This document shows, piece by piece, positions 17,056 through 26,157 of a stretch of 64,000 nucleotides of DNA (position 1 is its first letter; every line of letters begins with the position of its first letter). A model generated the notes under the pieces. That model was not told the DNA's origin and made no database searches. It was given only the letters and a program-made list of their open reading frames with translations. A program made the translations under genes and the position numbers. The stretch comes from Amaricoccus solimangrovi (GTDB lineage Bacteria > Pseudomonadota > Alphaproteobacteria > Rhodobacterales > Rhodobacteraceae): positions 124,001-188,000 of the forward strand of contig NZ_VFRP01000006.1 of the NCBI RefSeq assembly GCF_006385685.1, in the 5' to 3' direction.

Positions 17056-17946
17056 ATGAGCGCCGCGATCATCGACGGGAAGGCCTTCGCCGCGCGGGTG
17101 CGCGGCGAAGTGGCCGAGGGCGTGGCCCGGCTTCGCGCCGGGGCGGGGATCACGCCGGGCCTCGCGGTGGTGCTGGTGGGCGAGGATCCCGCCTCCCAGG
17201 TCTATGTCCGCAACAAGGGCGCGCAGACGCGGGAGGCCGGCATGGCCTCCTTCGAGCACAGGCTGGCCGACGACACGACCGAGGCCGATCTGCTCGCGCT
17301 GATCGCGCGGCTCAACGCCGATCCGGCCGTGCACGGCATCCTGGTGCAGCTGCCGCTGCCCGCCCATATCGAGGCCGACGCGGTGATCAACGCGATCGAC
17401 CCCGCGAAGGACGTGGACGGGTTCACGATCTCGAACGTGGGCCTGCTCGCGACCGGGCAGAAGGCGATGGTGCCCTGCACCCCGCTCGGCTGCCTCCTGA
17501 TGCTGCGCGACCATCTCGGCGAGCTCTCGGGCCTGAACGCGGTCGTCGTCGGCCGCTCGAACATCGTCGGCAAGCCGATGGCCCAGCTGCTGCTCGCCGA
17601 GAACTGCACCGTGACGCTGGCGCACAGCCGGACCCGCGACCTGCCGGAGGTCTGCCGCCGCGCCGACATCCTCGTCGCCGCCGTCGGCCGTCCGGAGATG
17701 ATCCGGGGCGACTGGGTGAAGCCGGGCGCGACGGTGATCGACGTCGGCATCAACCGCGTCGAGCGGGACGGACGGACCCGTCTCGTCGGAGACGTCGACT
17801 ACGCCGCCGCCGAGGCGGTCGCCGGCGCGATCACGCCGGTTCCCGGCGGTGTCGGGCCGATGACCATCGCCTGCCTGCTCGCCAACACGCTGACCGCCGC
17901 CTGCCGCGCGCACGGCCTGCCGGAACCCGCCCGGCTCGCCGCCTGA
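17056..17946 (+). CDS. folD: methylene-THF dehydrogenase / methenyl-THF cyclohydrolase FolD
   Basis: A 296-residue bifunctional FolD. It oxidises methylene-THF to methenyl-THF with NADP and hydrolyses it to formyl-THF. Diagnostic segments are [28 protein letters not shown] (with the catalytic Tyr and Lys), [62 protein letters not shown] and [23 protein letters not shown] 17056 was chosen because GGGGAGG lies 8 nt upstream. Together with purU it drains the C1 unit released by N-methylglutamate dehydrogenase to formate. Confidence 0.93.
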   Translation: MSAAIIDGKAFAARVRGEVAEGVARLRAGAGITPGLAVVLVGEDPASQVYVRNKGAQTREAGMASFEHRLADDTTEADLLALIARLNADPAVHGILVQLPLPAHIEADAVINAIDPAKDVDGFTISNVGLLATGQKAMVPCTPLGCLLMLRDHLGELSGLNAVVVGRSNIVGKPMAQLLLAENCTVTLAHSRTRDLPEVCRRADILVAAVGRPEMIRGDWVKPGATVIDVGINRVERDGRTRLVGDVDYAAAEAVAGAITPVPGGVGPMTIACLLANTLTAACRAHGLPEPARLAA

Positions 17947-17979
17947 CGGATCAGAGACCTTCCGAACGAGGGAAAACCG

Positions 17980-18864
17980 ATGTCGAAATATACCCTGACG
18001 GTCGCCTGCGTCACGCGGCGCGGCATCGTCGCCGCCATTGCCGGCTTTCTCGCCGAGAACGGCTGCAACATCACCGACTCCTCGCAGTTCGACGACATGG
18101 AGACCGGCCGGTTCTTCATGCGCGTGAGCTTCGTCTCCGAGGAGAAGGCCGATCTCGCCTCGCTGCGCGAGGGGTTCGACGCGGTGGCGGAGCCCTTCGG
18201 GATGACCTGGGCGATCCATGACGAGAGCGACCGGATGAAGGTCATCATCATGGTTTCGCGCTTCGGCCACTGCCTGAACGACCTGCTCTACCGCTGGCGG
18301 ATCGGCGCGCTGCCGATCGACATCGTCGCGGTCATCTCGAACCACCTCGACTACCAGAAGGTCGTCGTGAACCATGACATCCCCTTCCACTACATCAAGG
18401 TGACGAAGGAGAACAAACCGGAGGCCGAGGCGCGCCAGATGGCGATCGTGCGCGAGACCGGCGCCGAACTCATCGTGCTCGCGCGCTACATGCAGGTGCT
18501 CTCGGACGCGATGTGCAGCGAGATGTCGGGCCGGATCATCAACATCCACCACTCCTTCCTGCCGAGCTTCAAGGGCGCGAACCCCTACAAGCAGGCGTTC
18601 GAGCGTGGCGTGAAGCTCATCGGCGCGACCTCGCACTACGTCACCGCCGACCTCGACGAGGGGCCGATCATCGAGCAGGACATCATCCGCGTCACCCACG
18701 CGCAGTCGCCCGACGACTACGTGAGCCTCGGCCGGGACGTGGAAAGCCAGGTGCTCGCCCGTGCCATTCACGCCCATATCCACCGCCGCTCCTTCCTGAA
18801 CGGCAACAAGACCGTGGTCTTCCCGGCATCCCCCGGCTCCTTCGCCTCCGAACGGATGGGCTGA
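17980..18864 (+). CDS. purU: formyltetrahydrofolate deformylase PurU
   Basis: A 294-residue enzyme that hydrolyses 10-formyl-THF to THF and formate. An N-terminal ACT domain (about residues 1-85: TLTVACVTRRGIVAAIAGFLAENGCNITDSSQFDD) is followed by a formyltransferase-fold domain (about 90-285). The catalytic region is INIHHSFLPSFKGANPYKQAFERGVKLIGATSHYVTADLDEGPIIEQD. Length and order are as expected for PurU. It lies 33 bp after folD and completes methylene-THF to formate conversion, regenerating THF for the demethylation steps. Confidence 0.93.
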   Translation: MSKYTLTVACVTRRGIVAAIAGFLAENGCNITDSSQFDDMETGRFFMRVSFVSEEKADLASLREGFDAVAEPFGMTWAIHDESDRMKVIIMVSRFGHCLNDLLYRWRIGALPIDIVAVISNHLDYQKVVVNHDIPFHYIKVTKENKPEAEARQMAIVRETGAELIVLARYMQVLSDAMCSEMSGRIINIHHSFLPSFKGANPYKQAFERGVKLIGATSHYVTADLDEGPIIEQDIIRVTHAQSPDDYVSLGRDVESQVLARAIHAHIHRRSFLNGNKTVVFPASPGSFASERMG

Positions 18865-18875
18865 TCGGTCGCGCC

Positions 18876-18899
18876 GCGCGGGCTGGATTTCGCCCGCGC
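18876..18899 (+). terminator. hairpin after purU
   Basis: GCGCGGGC, 8-nt loop TGGATTTC, GCCCGCGC: a perfect 8-bp stem 11 nt after the purU stop. No clear T-run follows. It probably marks the 3' end of the mgs-gmaS-folD-purU transcript. Confidence 0.45.
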
Positions 18900-18956
18900 C
18901 CGCGGTCTATTCTCGACCCGGCGCCGGTTTACGCGCGCCGGAAAGAGGATCCGAAC

Positions 18957-19682
18957 TTGCCCGCGATTTTGGGGCGCGCCACCGCGCCAAGCCAGGCCGA
19001 GCCCGTCCTTGGCGCGACGGTGCGCGCGCTCGTCGAGACTCTGACGACGCGCATCGTCTCGCAGGAATACGGAAGCGACGAGCGCCTGCCCTCCGAGCGG
19101 CAGCTCGCCCAGGAACTCGGCGTCGCGCGCAACACGGTGCGCGAGGCGCTCGACCAGCTCGAGTTCAAGGGGCTGATCCGTCGCCGCGCGGGCTCGGGCT
19201 CCTTCGTCACCTACGACCCGCACGGTTTGAGCGAATCCGCCGCCCCGGTCGCCAACGAGACCGGGCCGCTGCAACTCCAGGTGGTACGCGGCATCCTCGA
19301 GCCCGAGATGGTGCGGCTCGCGATCATCTCGATGCCCCCCCGCCAGATCGAGGCGCTCGGTGCCGTGCTGTCGCGGATGGAGGCGGTGCAGGCCGACGCC
19401 GGCGCCTTCACGCGCCTGGAGGAGGAGTTTCACCGCCAGATCGCGCTCGGCACCGGCAATCCGCTGCTGATCGCCTGCTACAACCTCGTGATCGACGCGC
19501 GCCGCCAGTCCTTCCGCGCGCCGATGTACCGCCGCCACCTGACGCCGAGCCGGATCGCCGCCTACCAGCGCGCCTACAACGCGCTCTTCAACGCGATCGC
19601 CGCCCGCGACATCGAGGAGGCGACCGAGTTCATGAAGCTCGCGCTGATCGAGGATCAGAAGCTGCTGACCCAGGCGGACTGA
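18957..19682 (+). CDS. GntR/FadR-family transcriptional regulator (FCD domain)
   Basis: A 241-residue protein beginning at TTG 18957, the only reasonable start: AGAGG lies about 9 nt upstream and no in-frame ATG precedes the DNA-binding domain. The winged helix is at about residues 25-90 (SDERLPSERQLAQELGVARNTVREALDQLEFKGLIRRRAGSGSFV) and an FCD ligand-binding domain at about 100-235 (VVRGILEPEMVRLAI, EEEFHRQIALGTGNPLL, AYNALFNAIAARDIEEATEFM). It lies between the methylamine operon and the convergent binding-protein gene. The target is not evident; either neighbouring module is possible. Confidence 0.85.
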   Translation: MPAILGRATAPSQAEPVLGATVRALVETLTTRIVSQEYGSDERLPSERQLAQELGVARNTVREALDQLEFKGLIRRRAGSGSFVTYDPHGLSESAAPVANETGPLQLQVVRGILEPEMVRLAIISMPPRQIEALGAVLSRMEAVQADAGAFTRLEEEFHRQIALGTGNPLLIACYNLVIDARRQSFRAPMYRRHLTPSRIAAYQRAYNALFNAIAARDIEEATEFMKLALIEDQKLLTQAD

Positions 19683-19700
19683 GCGCGCGGGCGCCTCCGC

Positions 19701-21005
19701 TCAGCGCGGTCCCGCCTCGCGGCCGCGCGCGAGCGAGCGCGCGGTGACCCGCTGGCGCCAGCTCTGGCCCAGTTCCTCGAGATGGCGCTCGAGCAGCGGG
19801 CCGTGGCGCTCCAGCCAGCCGAGGACCGAGCCGAAACCGACGATCCGGGCCTTGCCCTCGCGGATCTTCACCACAGGCCAGTCGCCGACGAGCGCGTTCT
19901 CGATGCCGAAGATCTCCGCCCCCCACCAGCGCGCCGTGCCGAAGACGTGGCGCATCTCGCGGCCGCGCTTCATCGCGGCGAGGACCGAGACCGGCTCGGT
20001 CGTGTCCGCGATCTCGACCGCGTTGTGCCAGAGGTCGAGGATGGAGGCGTATTCCCAGCTGACGGCGGTCCATTCTCCGGGGAAGCGGGCGTTGTAGGCC
20101 TCGAAGAAGGCGCGCGGCTGGCGGAAGAAGAAGGCGGTGTCGGCGAGCGCCGGATCGTCGAAATCGGGGAACTGGAAGATGTAGCGTTCCATGAAGCCGG
20201 GCGAGGTCCGCGCGATCATCCGGGGGTAGTTGTCGGCCGTGCAGGCCAGGATCGTGCCGCCGAAGCCCCGCGCATACGCGGCCTCGGTCAGCGCCTCCAT
20301 CACCGGCGGGGCGGAGGAACAGAAGCAGAGCACGTCGGGATCGTCGGCGAGCATCGCCTCGACGATGGTTCCCGGCTCCGGCCGGGCGGGATCGTAGCGG
20401 ATCTCGCGCGTGATCACGCGCTCCGCCGCCTCCAGGGCCGCGCGATAGGTGGCGAGCGAGGGCAGCCCGAGCCGGTCGGTCTGGCTGCAGAGCGCGATCC
20501 GCCGCGCGGCGGGCTCCTCGCGCGCGAGCCATTCCACGCCGGTGACGTTGTAGAGCGGATGCACCTCGGCCGGGGCGATGAGATAGGGCGTATCGGGCGA
20601 GAGGTCGGAGGGGAGCAGCGTCGAGACGAGCGCGCGGTGGCCCATCAGGTAGGGCAGGGCCGGCGCGAGGCTGTCGCCGCCGAGCGCGAGGATGATGCGC
20701 GCGCGCCGCTCGACGAGATCGCGGGCGGCGCGCAGCGTCGCGCGGGCGCCCCCGGCGCTGTCATGCACGACGAACTCGATCCGCCGCCGCTCGCCGCCGA
20801 CGAGGATCCCGCCCCGCTCGTTCAGCCAGTCGGCCCAGATCCGGCAGCCGGCGAGGCCGGGGGCGCCCCAGCTCCCCTCGGGACCCGACAGCGGAGCGAG
20901 GAATCCGATCCGGACCGGTGGCCGGAGACGCCCCCCGATTCGGGGCAGCGCGCCGGTCACGGCGAGGCGCTGAGCGAAGGAATAGGTGTTCATGCCTTGA
21001 TGCAT
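19701..21005 (-). CDS. type-1 periplasmic-binding-protein-fold ligand sensor without signal peptide
   Basis: A 434-residue protein (from ATG 21005; ATG 20993 possible) of the Leu/Ile/Val- and amide-binding family (Peripla_BP_6, UrtA/AmiC-like): RIGFLAPLSGPEGSWGAPGLAGCRIWADWLNERGG, YLIAPAEVHPLYNVTGVEWLAR, IALCSQTDRLGLPSLATYRAALEAAERVITREIRYDP and a TDNYPRM...YIFQFPDFDDPAL lobe. The N-terminus (MHQGMNTYSFAQRLAVTGALPRIGG) has no hydrophobic core, and no ABC permease or ATPase is adjacent. It may therefore be cytoplasmic, like AmiC, and act as a ligand sensor. It is transcribed divergently from tmm across 156 bp, so sensing TMA or a related amine is a testable guess. Confidence 0.7.
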   Translation of the reverse strand: MHQGMNTYSFAQRLAVTGALPRIGGRLRPPVRIGFLAPLSGPEGSWGAPGLAGCRIWADWLNERGGILVGGERRRIEFVVHDSAGGARATLRAARDLVERRARIILALGGDSLAPALPYLMGHRALVSTLLPSDLSPDTPYLIAPAEVHPLYNVTGVEWLAREEPAARRIALCSQTDRLGLPSLATYRAALEAAERVITREIRYDPARPEPGTIVEAMLADDPDVLCFCSSAPPVMEALTEAAYARGFGGTILACTADNYPRMIARTSPGFMERYIFQFPDFDDPALADTAFFFRQPRAFFEAYNARFPGEWTAVSWEYASILDLWHNAVEIADTTEPVSVLAAMKRGREMRHVFGTARWWGAEIFGIENALVGDWPVVKIREGKARIVGFGSVLGWLERHGPLLERHLEELGQSWRQRVTARSLARGREAGPR

Positions 21006-21032
21006 AACGCGCCGGAGGTCCGCGGAAACGCG

Positions 21033-21070
21033 GAAATTTTCGCCAATCGATATTCCTCTGGGAAAAAAAT
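21033..21070. promoter_or_regulatory. tmm upstream region with shared element (site D) and dyad
   Basis: TATTCCTCTGGGAAAAAAAT (21051-21070) matches the reverse complements of sites A and B at 13 of 20 positions each and contains a TTCC-N4-GGAA dyad. Just upstream, GCGGAAATTTTCGC (21030-21043) is a 14-bp dyad with one mismatched pair. Both lie in the divergent gap between the binding-protein gene and tmm. Confidence 0.35.
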
Positions 21071-21161
21071 GTTGATTCGCGTTTCCAAGTGGCGCTGAAT
21101 TGGTTCATGCCGAAAGAACCAGTAAGGGCAACCGGCTCAAACCCACGGGAGGGTGCAACCA

Positions 21162-22505
21162 GTGAAGAAGCGAGTGGCAGTCATCGGCGCGGGGCCTTCG
21201 GGGCTGGCGCAGCTTCGTGCCTTCCAGTCCGCCGCGCAGAAGGGCGCGGAAATCCCGGAGGTCGTCTGCTTCGAAAAGCAGTCGAACTGGGGCGGGCTCT
21301 GGAACTACACCTGGCGTACCGGTCTCGATGAAAATGGCGAGCCGGTGCACTGCTCGATGTATCGCTACCTCTGGACGAATGGTCCGAAGGAAGGTCTCGA
21401 ATTCGCCGACTATTCCTTCGAGGAGCACTTCGGCAAGCAGATCGCGTCCTATCCGCCGCGCGCCGTGATGTTCGACTATATCGAGGGCCGCGTGGAGCGG
21501 GCCGGCGTGCGCGACTGGATCCGCTTCTCGACGGTGGTGCGCAACGTCGAATACGAGATGGAGACGGGCGATTTCACCGTCACCGTCCACGATCTCGCCG
21601 CCGACCACGTCTACAAGGAGCGGTTCGACCACGTCATCGTCGCCTCCGGTCACTTCTCGACGCCGAACGTTCCCGAATACGAGGGCTTCTCGACCTTCAA
21701 CGGCCGGATCATCCACGCCCATGACTTCCGCGACGCGCGCGAATTCGCCGGCAAGGACGTGCTCGTCATGGGCTCCTCCTATTCCGCCGAGGACATCGGC
21801 TCGCAGTGCTGGAAATACGGCGCGAAGAGCGTGACCTCCTGCTACCGCTCGGCGCCGATGGGCTTCAACTGGCCCGACAACTGGGAGGAGAAGCCGGCGC
21901 TCGAGAAGCTCGCGGGCAAGACGGCGATCTTCTCGGACGGGACGGAGAAGGACGTCGACGCGATCATCCTCTGCACCGGCTACAAGCACTATTTCCCGTT
22001 CCTGCCGGACGACCTGCGCCTGAAGACCGCGAACCGCCTCGCCGCCGCCGACCTCTACAAGGGCGTGGTCTGGGTCCACAATCCGAAGCTCTTCTACCTC
22101 GGCATGCAGGACCAGTGGTTCACCTTCAACATGTTCGACGCCCAGGCCTGGTATGTGCGCGACATCATCATGGACCGTATCGAGGTTCCCGCCGACAAGC
22201 AGGCGCTGATGGCCGATGTGCGCGAGCGCGAGGAGCGCGAGGACGCGGGCGAGACGCAGAAATACGCGATCAAGTACCAAGGCGACTACGTCAAGGAACT
22301 GATCGCGGAGACGGATTACCCGAGCTTCGACGTCGATGGCGCCTGCGAGGCTTTCTATGAATGGAAGGCGCACAAGGCCGAGGACATCATGGGGTTCCGG
22401 AACCACTCCTATCGCTCGGTCATCACCGGGACGATGGCGCCGGCGCATCACACGCCCTGGAAGCTCGCGCTCGACGATTCCATGGCGGCCTATCTCCAGA
22501 ACTGA
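21162..22505 (+). CDS. tmm: trimethylamine monooxygenase Tmm (flavin-containing)
   Basis: A 447-residue FAD/NADPH monooxygenase converting trimethylamine to TMAO. The sequence closely follows the bacterial Tmm/mFMO I know: [20 protein letters not shown] (FAD site), [55 protein letters not shown], the FMO signature-like [27 protein letters not shown] (NADPH site), [25 protein letters not shown] and the C-terminal [22 protein letters not shown] 21162 was preferred over GTG 21153 because GGGAGG ends at 21152, leaving 9 nt. tdm and dmm genes follow, giving the TMA to DMA to methylamine route. Confidence 0.93.
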   Translation: MKKRVAVIGAGPSGLAQLRAFQSAAQKGAEIPEVVCFEKQSNWGGLWNYTWRTGLDENGEPVHCSMYRYLWTNGPKEGLEFADYSFEEHFGKQIASYPPRAVMFDYIEGRVERAGVRDWIRFSTVVRNVEYEMETGDFTVTVHDLAADHVYKERFDHVIVASGHFSTPNVPEYEGFSTFNGRIIHAHDFRDAREFAGKDVLVMGSSYSAEDIGSQCWKYGAKSVTSCYRSAPMGFNWPDNWEEKPALEKLAGKTAIFSDGTEKDVDAIILCTGYKHYFPFLPDDLRLKTANRLAAADLYKGVVWVHNPKLFYLGMQDQWFTFNMFDAQAWYVRDIIMDRIEVPADKQALMADVREREEREDAGETQKYAIKYQGDYVKELIAETDYPSFDVDGACEAFYEWKAHKAEDIMGFRNHSYRSVITGTMAPAHHTPWKLALDDSMAAYLQN

Positions 22506-22511
22506 GCCGTT

Positions 22512-22535
22512 CCGCCCGGCCGCGGGGCCGGGCGG
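22512..22535 (+). terminator. hairpin between tmm and tdm
   Basis: CCGCCCGGCC, loop GCGG, GGCCGGGCGG: a perfect 10-bp stem starting 6 nt after the tmm stop and followed by TCTCCTCC rather than a T-run. It may stabilise or partly terminate the tmm message. Confidence 0.45.
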
Positions 22536-22566
22536 TCTCCTCCTGGCGATCCGGAGTCCGAGCCCG

Positions 22567-24936
22567 ATGTCTCTCTCTCCCGAAATCCTGTTCCGCCCGG
22601 GGCCGCCGCGCCCCAGCCGGGCGCGCCGTCCCGAAGGCTTCGGCGTCGCCGCGGGCCTCGAGCGCACCGTCGTTCCGGGCGCGGGCGCCGCGCTGGTCGA
22701 GATCCGGTCCGGCGACCGGATCGAGATCACGAACGACGAGGGCGGCCAGCGGGGCGAACTGCTCGCGGCCCATCCCGACGGGCGGCTCGATCCCGGCCTT
22801 CTCGGCCTCGCGGCCGACACGCCCGCCGACGGGCTGCGCGCGCTGCTCGCGAGCGGCGAGCCGAGCCTCGCGCGGCTCCGCGCCGGGCTCGCGCGGCGCG
22901 GGATCGATCTCGGCGGCGCCCGCGCCGTCGGCCTCTTCGGCGCGGCGAGCCCAGCGGGCGAGCGCGTCGAGGCGGTGGCCGCCGGCCCGGGCCTCCTGAT
23001 CCTCGCCGCGCCGGGCGGTGCGATGGACGCGGAGCGTCAGGACACGGCGACGCCGCTCACGCTCCGGATCACCCGGGCGGCCCCGCGCGCGGCCGGACGC
23101 TTCGCGCTGCCCGATCCGCTGGCCGACCGGATCCTCGACCTGCGCGTGAGGTCCGCCACCGCCGAGGCCTATGTCGTCCGGGCGGGCGAGTTCATCCAGA
23201 TCCTCGACGTCGACGGCCGGCAGTGCACCGACTTCCAGTGCTTCGACGCGCGCAAGCTCGACCGGGGCCTCATCCATCCGCTCGACGTGACGGCGACGCG
23301 CACGATCCTCGGCCATGCCTATCCGATGCCGGGGCTGCACGCGAAATACTTCGACCAGGACATGGCGCCGCTGGTCGAGGTCATCCAGGACACCTGCGGC
23401 CGCCACGACGCCTTCGCGATGGCCTGCGCCGCGAAATACTACGACGACATCGGCTATCCCGGGCATGCCAACTGCTCGGACAATTTCAACGCCGCGCTGG
23501 CGCCCTACGGCGTCGATCCTCGGCCGGGCTGGATGGCTGCGAACTTCTTCTTCAACACCGGCATCGACGCCCATGGCGTCATGTATACCGACGAGCCCTG
23601 GTCGCGGCCGGGCGATTACGTGCTGCTTCGCGCGCTGACCGACGTGGTCTGCGTCTCCTCCGCCTGCCCGGACGACACGACGCCCGCGAACGGCTGGACC
23701 CTCACCGACATCCATGTCCGGAGCTACGCCGTGACCGAGACCTTCCAGCGCGCCACCGCCTGGCGGCCCACCCCCGAGGCGGAACCCTTCATGACGCGCG
23801 AAAGCGCCTTCCACGCCGATTTCGCCGAACTCACCCGGGATTTCGTCGAGTACCGCGGATTCTGGCTGCCGAATTCCTTCCCCGGCACCGATCCCGTCGA
23901 GAGCTACTGGGCCTGCCGCGAGGGGGTCGTGGCGATGGACCTCTCGGCGCTGCGCAAGTTCGAGGTCACGGGGCCCGATTCCGAGGCGCTGCTGAACTGG
24001 GTGCTGACCCGCGACGTCGAGAAGCTCGGCGTCGGCCAGGTGGTCTATTCGGCGATGTGCCACCCGCATGGCGGCATGATCGACGATGGCACGCTGTTCC
24101 GGCTCGGGCCGAGCAATTTCCGCTGGATCGGCGGCTCGGACGAGGGCGGGGTCTGGATGCGGGAGCAGGCGGCGGCGCTCGGGCTCAACGTGATGATCCG
24201 CTCCTCCACCGATCAACTGCACAATCTCGCAGTGCAGGGGCCGAAATCGCGCGCGCTGATGAGCGAGATCGTCTGGACCCCGCCGCATCAGCCCGCCGTG
24301 GCGGAACTCGGCTGGTTCCGCTTCACCGTCGGCCGGATCGGCGGGCCTCGGGGCGTCCCGGTCGTGGTCTCGCGCACCGGCTATACCGGCGAACTCGGCT
24401 ACGAGATCTTCTGCCACCCGAGGCACGGGCGCGAGGTCTTCGCCGCCGTCCGGACGGCGGGCGAGCCGCTCGGTCTCCGGCCGATGGGCCTCGCCGGACT
24501 CGATCTCGTCCGGATCGAGGCGGGGCTGGTCTTCGCCGGCTACGATTTCTCCGATCAGACCGACCCGTTCGAGGCGGGGGTGGGCTTCACCGTGCCGCTC
24601 AAGTCCAAGGCCGCCGATTTCGTCGGCCGCGCGGCGCTCCAGCGCCGCAAGGACCACCCCGCGCGCCGCTTCGTCGGCCTCGAGATCGAGGGGCGGGAGC
24701 CGGTCGGCCACGGCGATTGCCTGCGCGTCGGCCGGGCCCAGGTCGGCGAGATCTGCTCGGCGATGCGTTCGCCCCGCACGGGCCGGATGATCGCGCTCGC
24801 CCGCGTCGACATCGCCCATGCCGAGCCCGGCACGGCGCTCGAGGTCGGCCGGCTCGACGGACATATCAAGCGGATCGCCGCCGAGGTGACCCCCTTCCCG
24901 CATTACGACCCGAAGAAGGAACGCCCCCGGTCCTGA
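22567..24936 (+). CDS. tdm: trimethylamine N-oxide demethylase Tdm (DUF1989-GcvT fusion)
   Basis: A 789-residue two-part protein that splits TMAO into dimethylamine and formaldehyde. The N-terminal half (about residues 1-420) is DUF1989/urea-carboxylase-associated, with VVRAGEFIQILDVDGRQCTDFQCFDARKLDRG (cysteines in the metal-binding region), PMPGLHAKYFDQDMAPLVEVIQDTCGRHDAF and FFNTGIDAHGVMYTDEPWSRPGDYVLLRALTDVVCVSSACPDD. The C-terminal half (about 430-785) is a GcvT-type THF-binding domain (VVAMDLSALRKFEVTGPDSEALLNWVLTRDVEKL, SRTGYTGELGYEIFCHPRHG, GVGFTVPLKSKAADFVGRAAL). This fusion is characteristic of Tdm. It follows tmm by 61 bp and precedes dmmD. Confidence 0.92.
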   Translation: MSLSPEILFRPGPPRPSRARRPEGFGVAAGLERTVVPGAGAALVEIRSGDRIEITNDEGGQRGELLAAHPDGRLDPGLLGLAADTPADGLRALLASGEPSLARLRAGLARRGIDLGGARAVGLFGAASPAGERVEAVAAGPGLLILAAPGGAMDAERQDTATPLTLRITRAAPRAAGRFALPDPLADRILDLRVRSATAEAYVVRAGEFIQILDVDGRQCTDFQCFDARKLDRGLIHPLDVTATRTILGHAYPMPGLHAKYFDQDMAPLVEVIQDTCGRHDAFAMACAAKYYDDIGYPGHANCSDNFNAALAPYGVDPRPGWMAANFFFNTGIDAHGVMYTDEPWSRPGDYVLLRALTDVVCVSSACPDDTTPANGWTLTDIHVRSYAVTETFQRATAWRPTPEAEPFMTRESAFHADFAELTRDFVEYRGFWLPNSFPGTDPVESYWACREGVVAMDLSALRKFEVTGPDSEALLNWVLTRDVEKLGVGQVVYSAMCHPHGGMIDDGTLFRLGPSNFRWIGGSDEGGVWMREQAAALGLNVMIRSSTDQLHNLAVQGPKSRALMSEIVWTPPHQPAVAELGWFRFTVGRIGGPRGVPVVVSRTGYTGELGYEIFCHPRHGREVFAAVRTAGEPLGLRPMGLAGLDLVRIEAGLVFAGYDFSDQTDPFEAGVGFTVPLKSKAADFVGRAALQRRKDHPARRFVGLEIEGREPVGHGDCLRVGRAQVGEICSAMRSPRTGRMIALARVDIAHAEPGTALEVGRLDGHIKRIAAEVTPFPHYDPKKERPRS

Positions 24937-24995
24937 GGGGCGCGGAGTTTCAACAGGGTCCGCCCCGGGGCGGACGGAGGACAAGGAAGAGAAGC

Positions 24996-26129
24996 ATGAC
25001 GGCATCGTGGCGATTTTCCGCTCTGGCGGCGCGGCACCGGGCGCTCGGCTCGGCGCTGGAGGACTGGAGCGGCATGGGGACCGCCTGGAGCTACGAGAAG
25101 GACCAGCTCGAGGAATATCTGGCGATCCGCACCCGCGCCGGCGTGATGGACGTCTCGGGGCTGAAGAAGATCCACATCATCGGCCCGCACGCGAGCCATG
25201 TGATCGACCGCGCGGTGACGCGCGACGTCGAGAAGATCAAGCCCGGCCGCTCGACCTATGCCTGCATGCTGAACGACGCGGGCAAGTTCGTCGACGACTG
25301 CGTGGTCTACCGGATGGGGCCGCACAGCTTCATGGTGGTGCACGGCTCGGGCCAGGGGCATGAGCAGATCACCCGCGCCGCGATGGGGCGCAACGTCTCG
25401 GTGCTCTTCGACGACGACCTGCACGACATCTCGCTGCAGGGCCCGCTCGCCGTCGACTATCTCGAGAAGCACGTGCCGGGCATCCGCGACGTGGTCTATT
25501 TCAGCCATATCCACACCACGCTCTTCGGCAAGCCGGTGACGATCTCGCGCACGGGCTATACCGGCGAGCGCGGCTACGAGATCTTCTGCCGGCGGCAGGA
25601 CGCGGAAACGATCTGGGACACGATCGTCTCCGAGGGCGCGGCGATGGGGATCATCCCGACCCGTTTCACCACGCTCGACCTGCTGCGGGCCGAGAGCTAC
25701 CTGCTCTTCTTCCCCTACGACAATTCGGAGAAGTATCCTTTCCCCGACGAGCCGCATGGCGACACGCTCTGGGAACTCGGGCTCGACTTCACCGTCTCGC
25801 CCGGCAAGACCGGCTTCCGGGGCGCGGAGGAGCATTACCGGCTGAAGGGCAAGGAGCGCTTCAAGATCTACGGCGTGAAGCTCCGGGGCACCGAGGCCGC
25901 GGTCGAAGGCGCGCCGATCCTGAAGGACGGCCGCGAGGTCGGCGTGGTCACGATCGGCTTCTACTCGCCGCTCAACGACCACAACGTCGGCATCGCCCGC
26001 ATGCCGGTCGATTGCGCGGTCGAGGGCACGCCGCTCACGATCCGCAACCCCGACGGCGACATCGAGGCCATCGCGCATCCGATGCCCTTCTACGATCCCG
26101 ACAAGCTGCGCCGCACGGCGAAGGGCTGA
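24996..26129 (+). CDS. dmmD: dimethylamine monooxygenase-associated THF-binding protein DmmD (GcvT family)
   Basis: A 377-residue aminomethyltransferase-family protein (YLAIRTRAGVMDVSGLKKIHIIGPHA, DDCVVYRMGPHSFMVVHGSG, SRTGYTGERGYEIFC, DFTVSPGKTGFRGAEEHYRLKG). In dmmDABC clusters this protein is thought to capture the formaldehyde-level carbon from dimethylamine demethylation as methylene-THF. It resembles the C-terminal half of the upstream tdm product. An AAGGAAGAG ribosome-binding site precedes ATG 24996. The gene order D-A-B-C that follows is the basis of the symbol. Confidence 0.85.
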   Translation: MTASWRFSALAARHRALGSALEDWSGMGTAWSYEKDQLEEYLAIRTRAGVMDVSGLKKIHIIGPHASHVIDRAVTRDVEKIKPGRSTYACMLNDAGKFVDDCVVYRMGPHSFMVVHGSGQGHEQITRAAMGRNVSVLFDDDLHDISLQGPLAVDYLEKHVPGIRDVVYFSHIHTTLFGKPVTISRTGYTGERGYEIFCRRQDAETIWDTIVSEGAAMGIIPTRFTTLDLLRAESYLLFFPYDNSEKYPFPDEPHGDTLWELGLDFTVSPGKTGFRGAEEHYRLKGKERFKIYGVKLRGTEAAVEGAPILKDGREVGVVTIGFYSPLNDHNVGIARMPVDCAVEGTPLTIRNPDGDIEAIAHPMPFYDPDKLRRTAKG

Positions 26130-26157
26130 GGCCCGGGTCGCGCGCCAAGGAGGCGAC

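Noticed and set aside
18960-21160. Glycine or folate riboswitch before folate-linked genes (tmm, tdm, dmmD, folD)
   Set aside because: Leaders are too short (22-61 bp for folD, tdm and dmmD) and the tmm leader shows no conserved aptamer pattern that I recognise.
23223-24950. Alternative-frame extension upstream of dmmD
   Set aside because: The frame of dmmD is open through tdm, but that part is low-complexity and antagonistic to the conserved Tdm sequence. ATG 24996 with its ribosome-binding site is the start.
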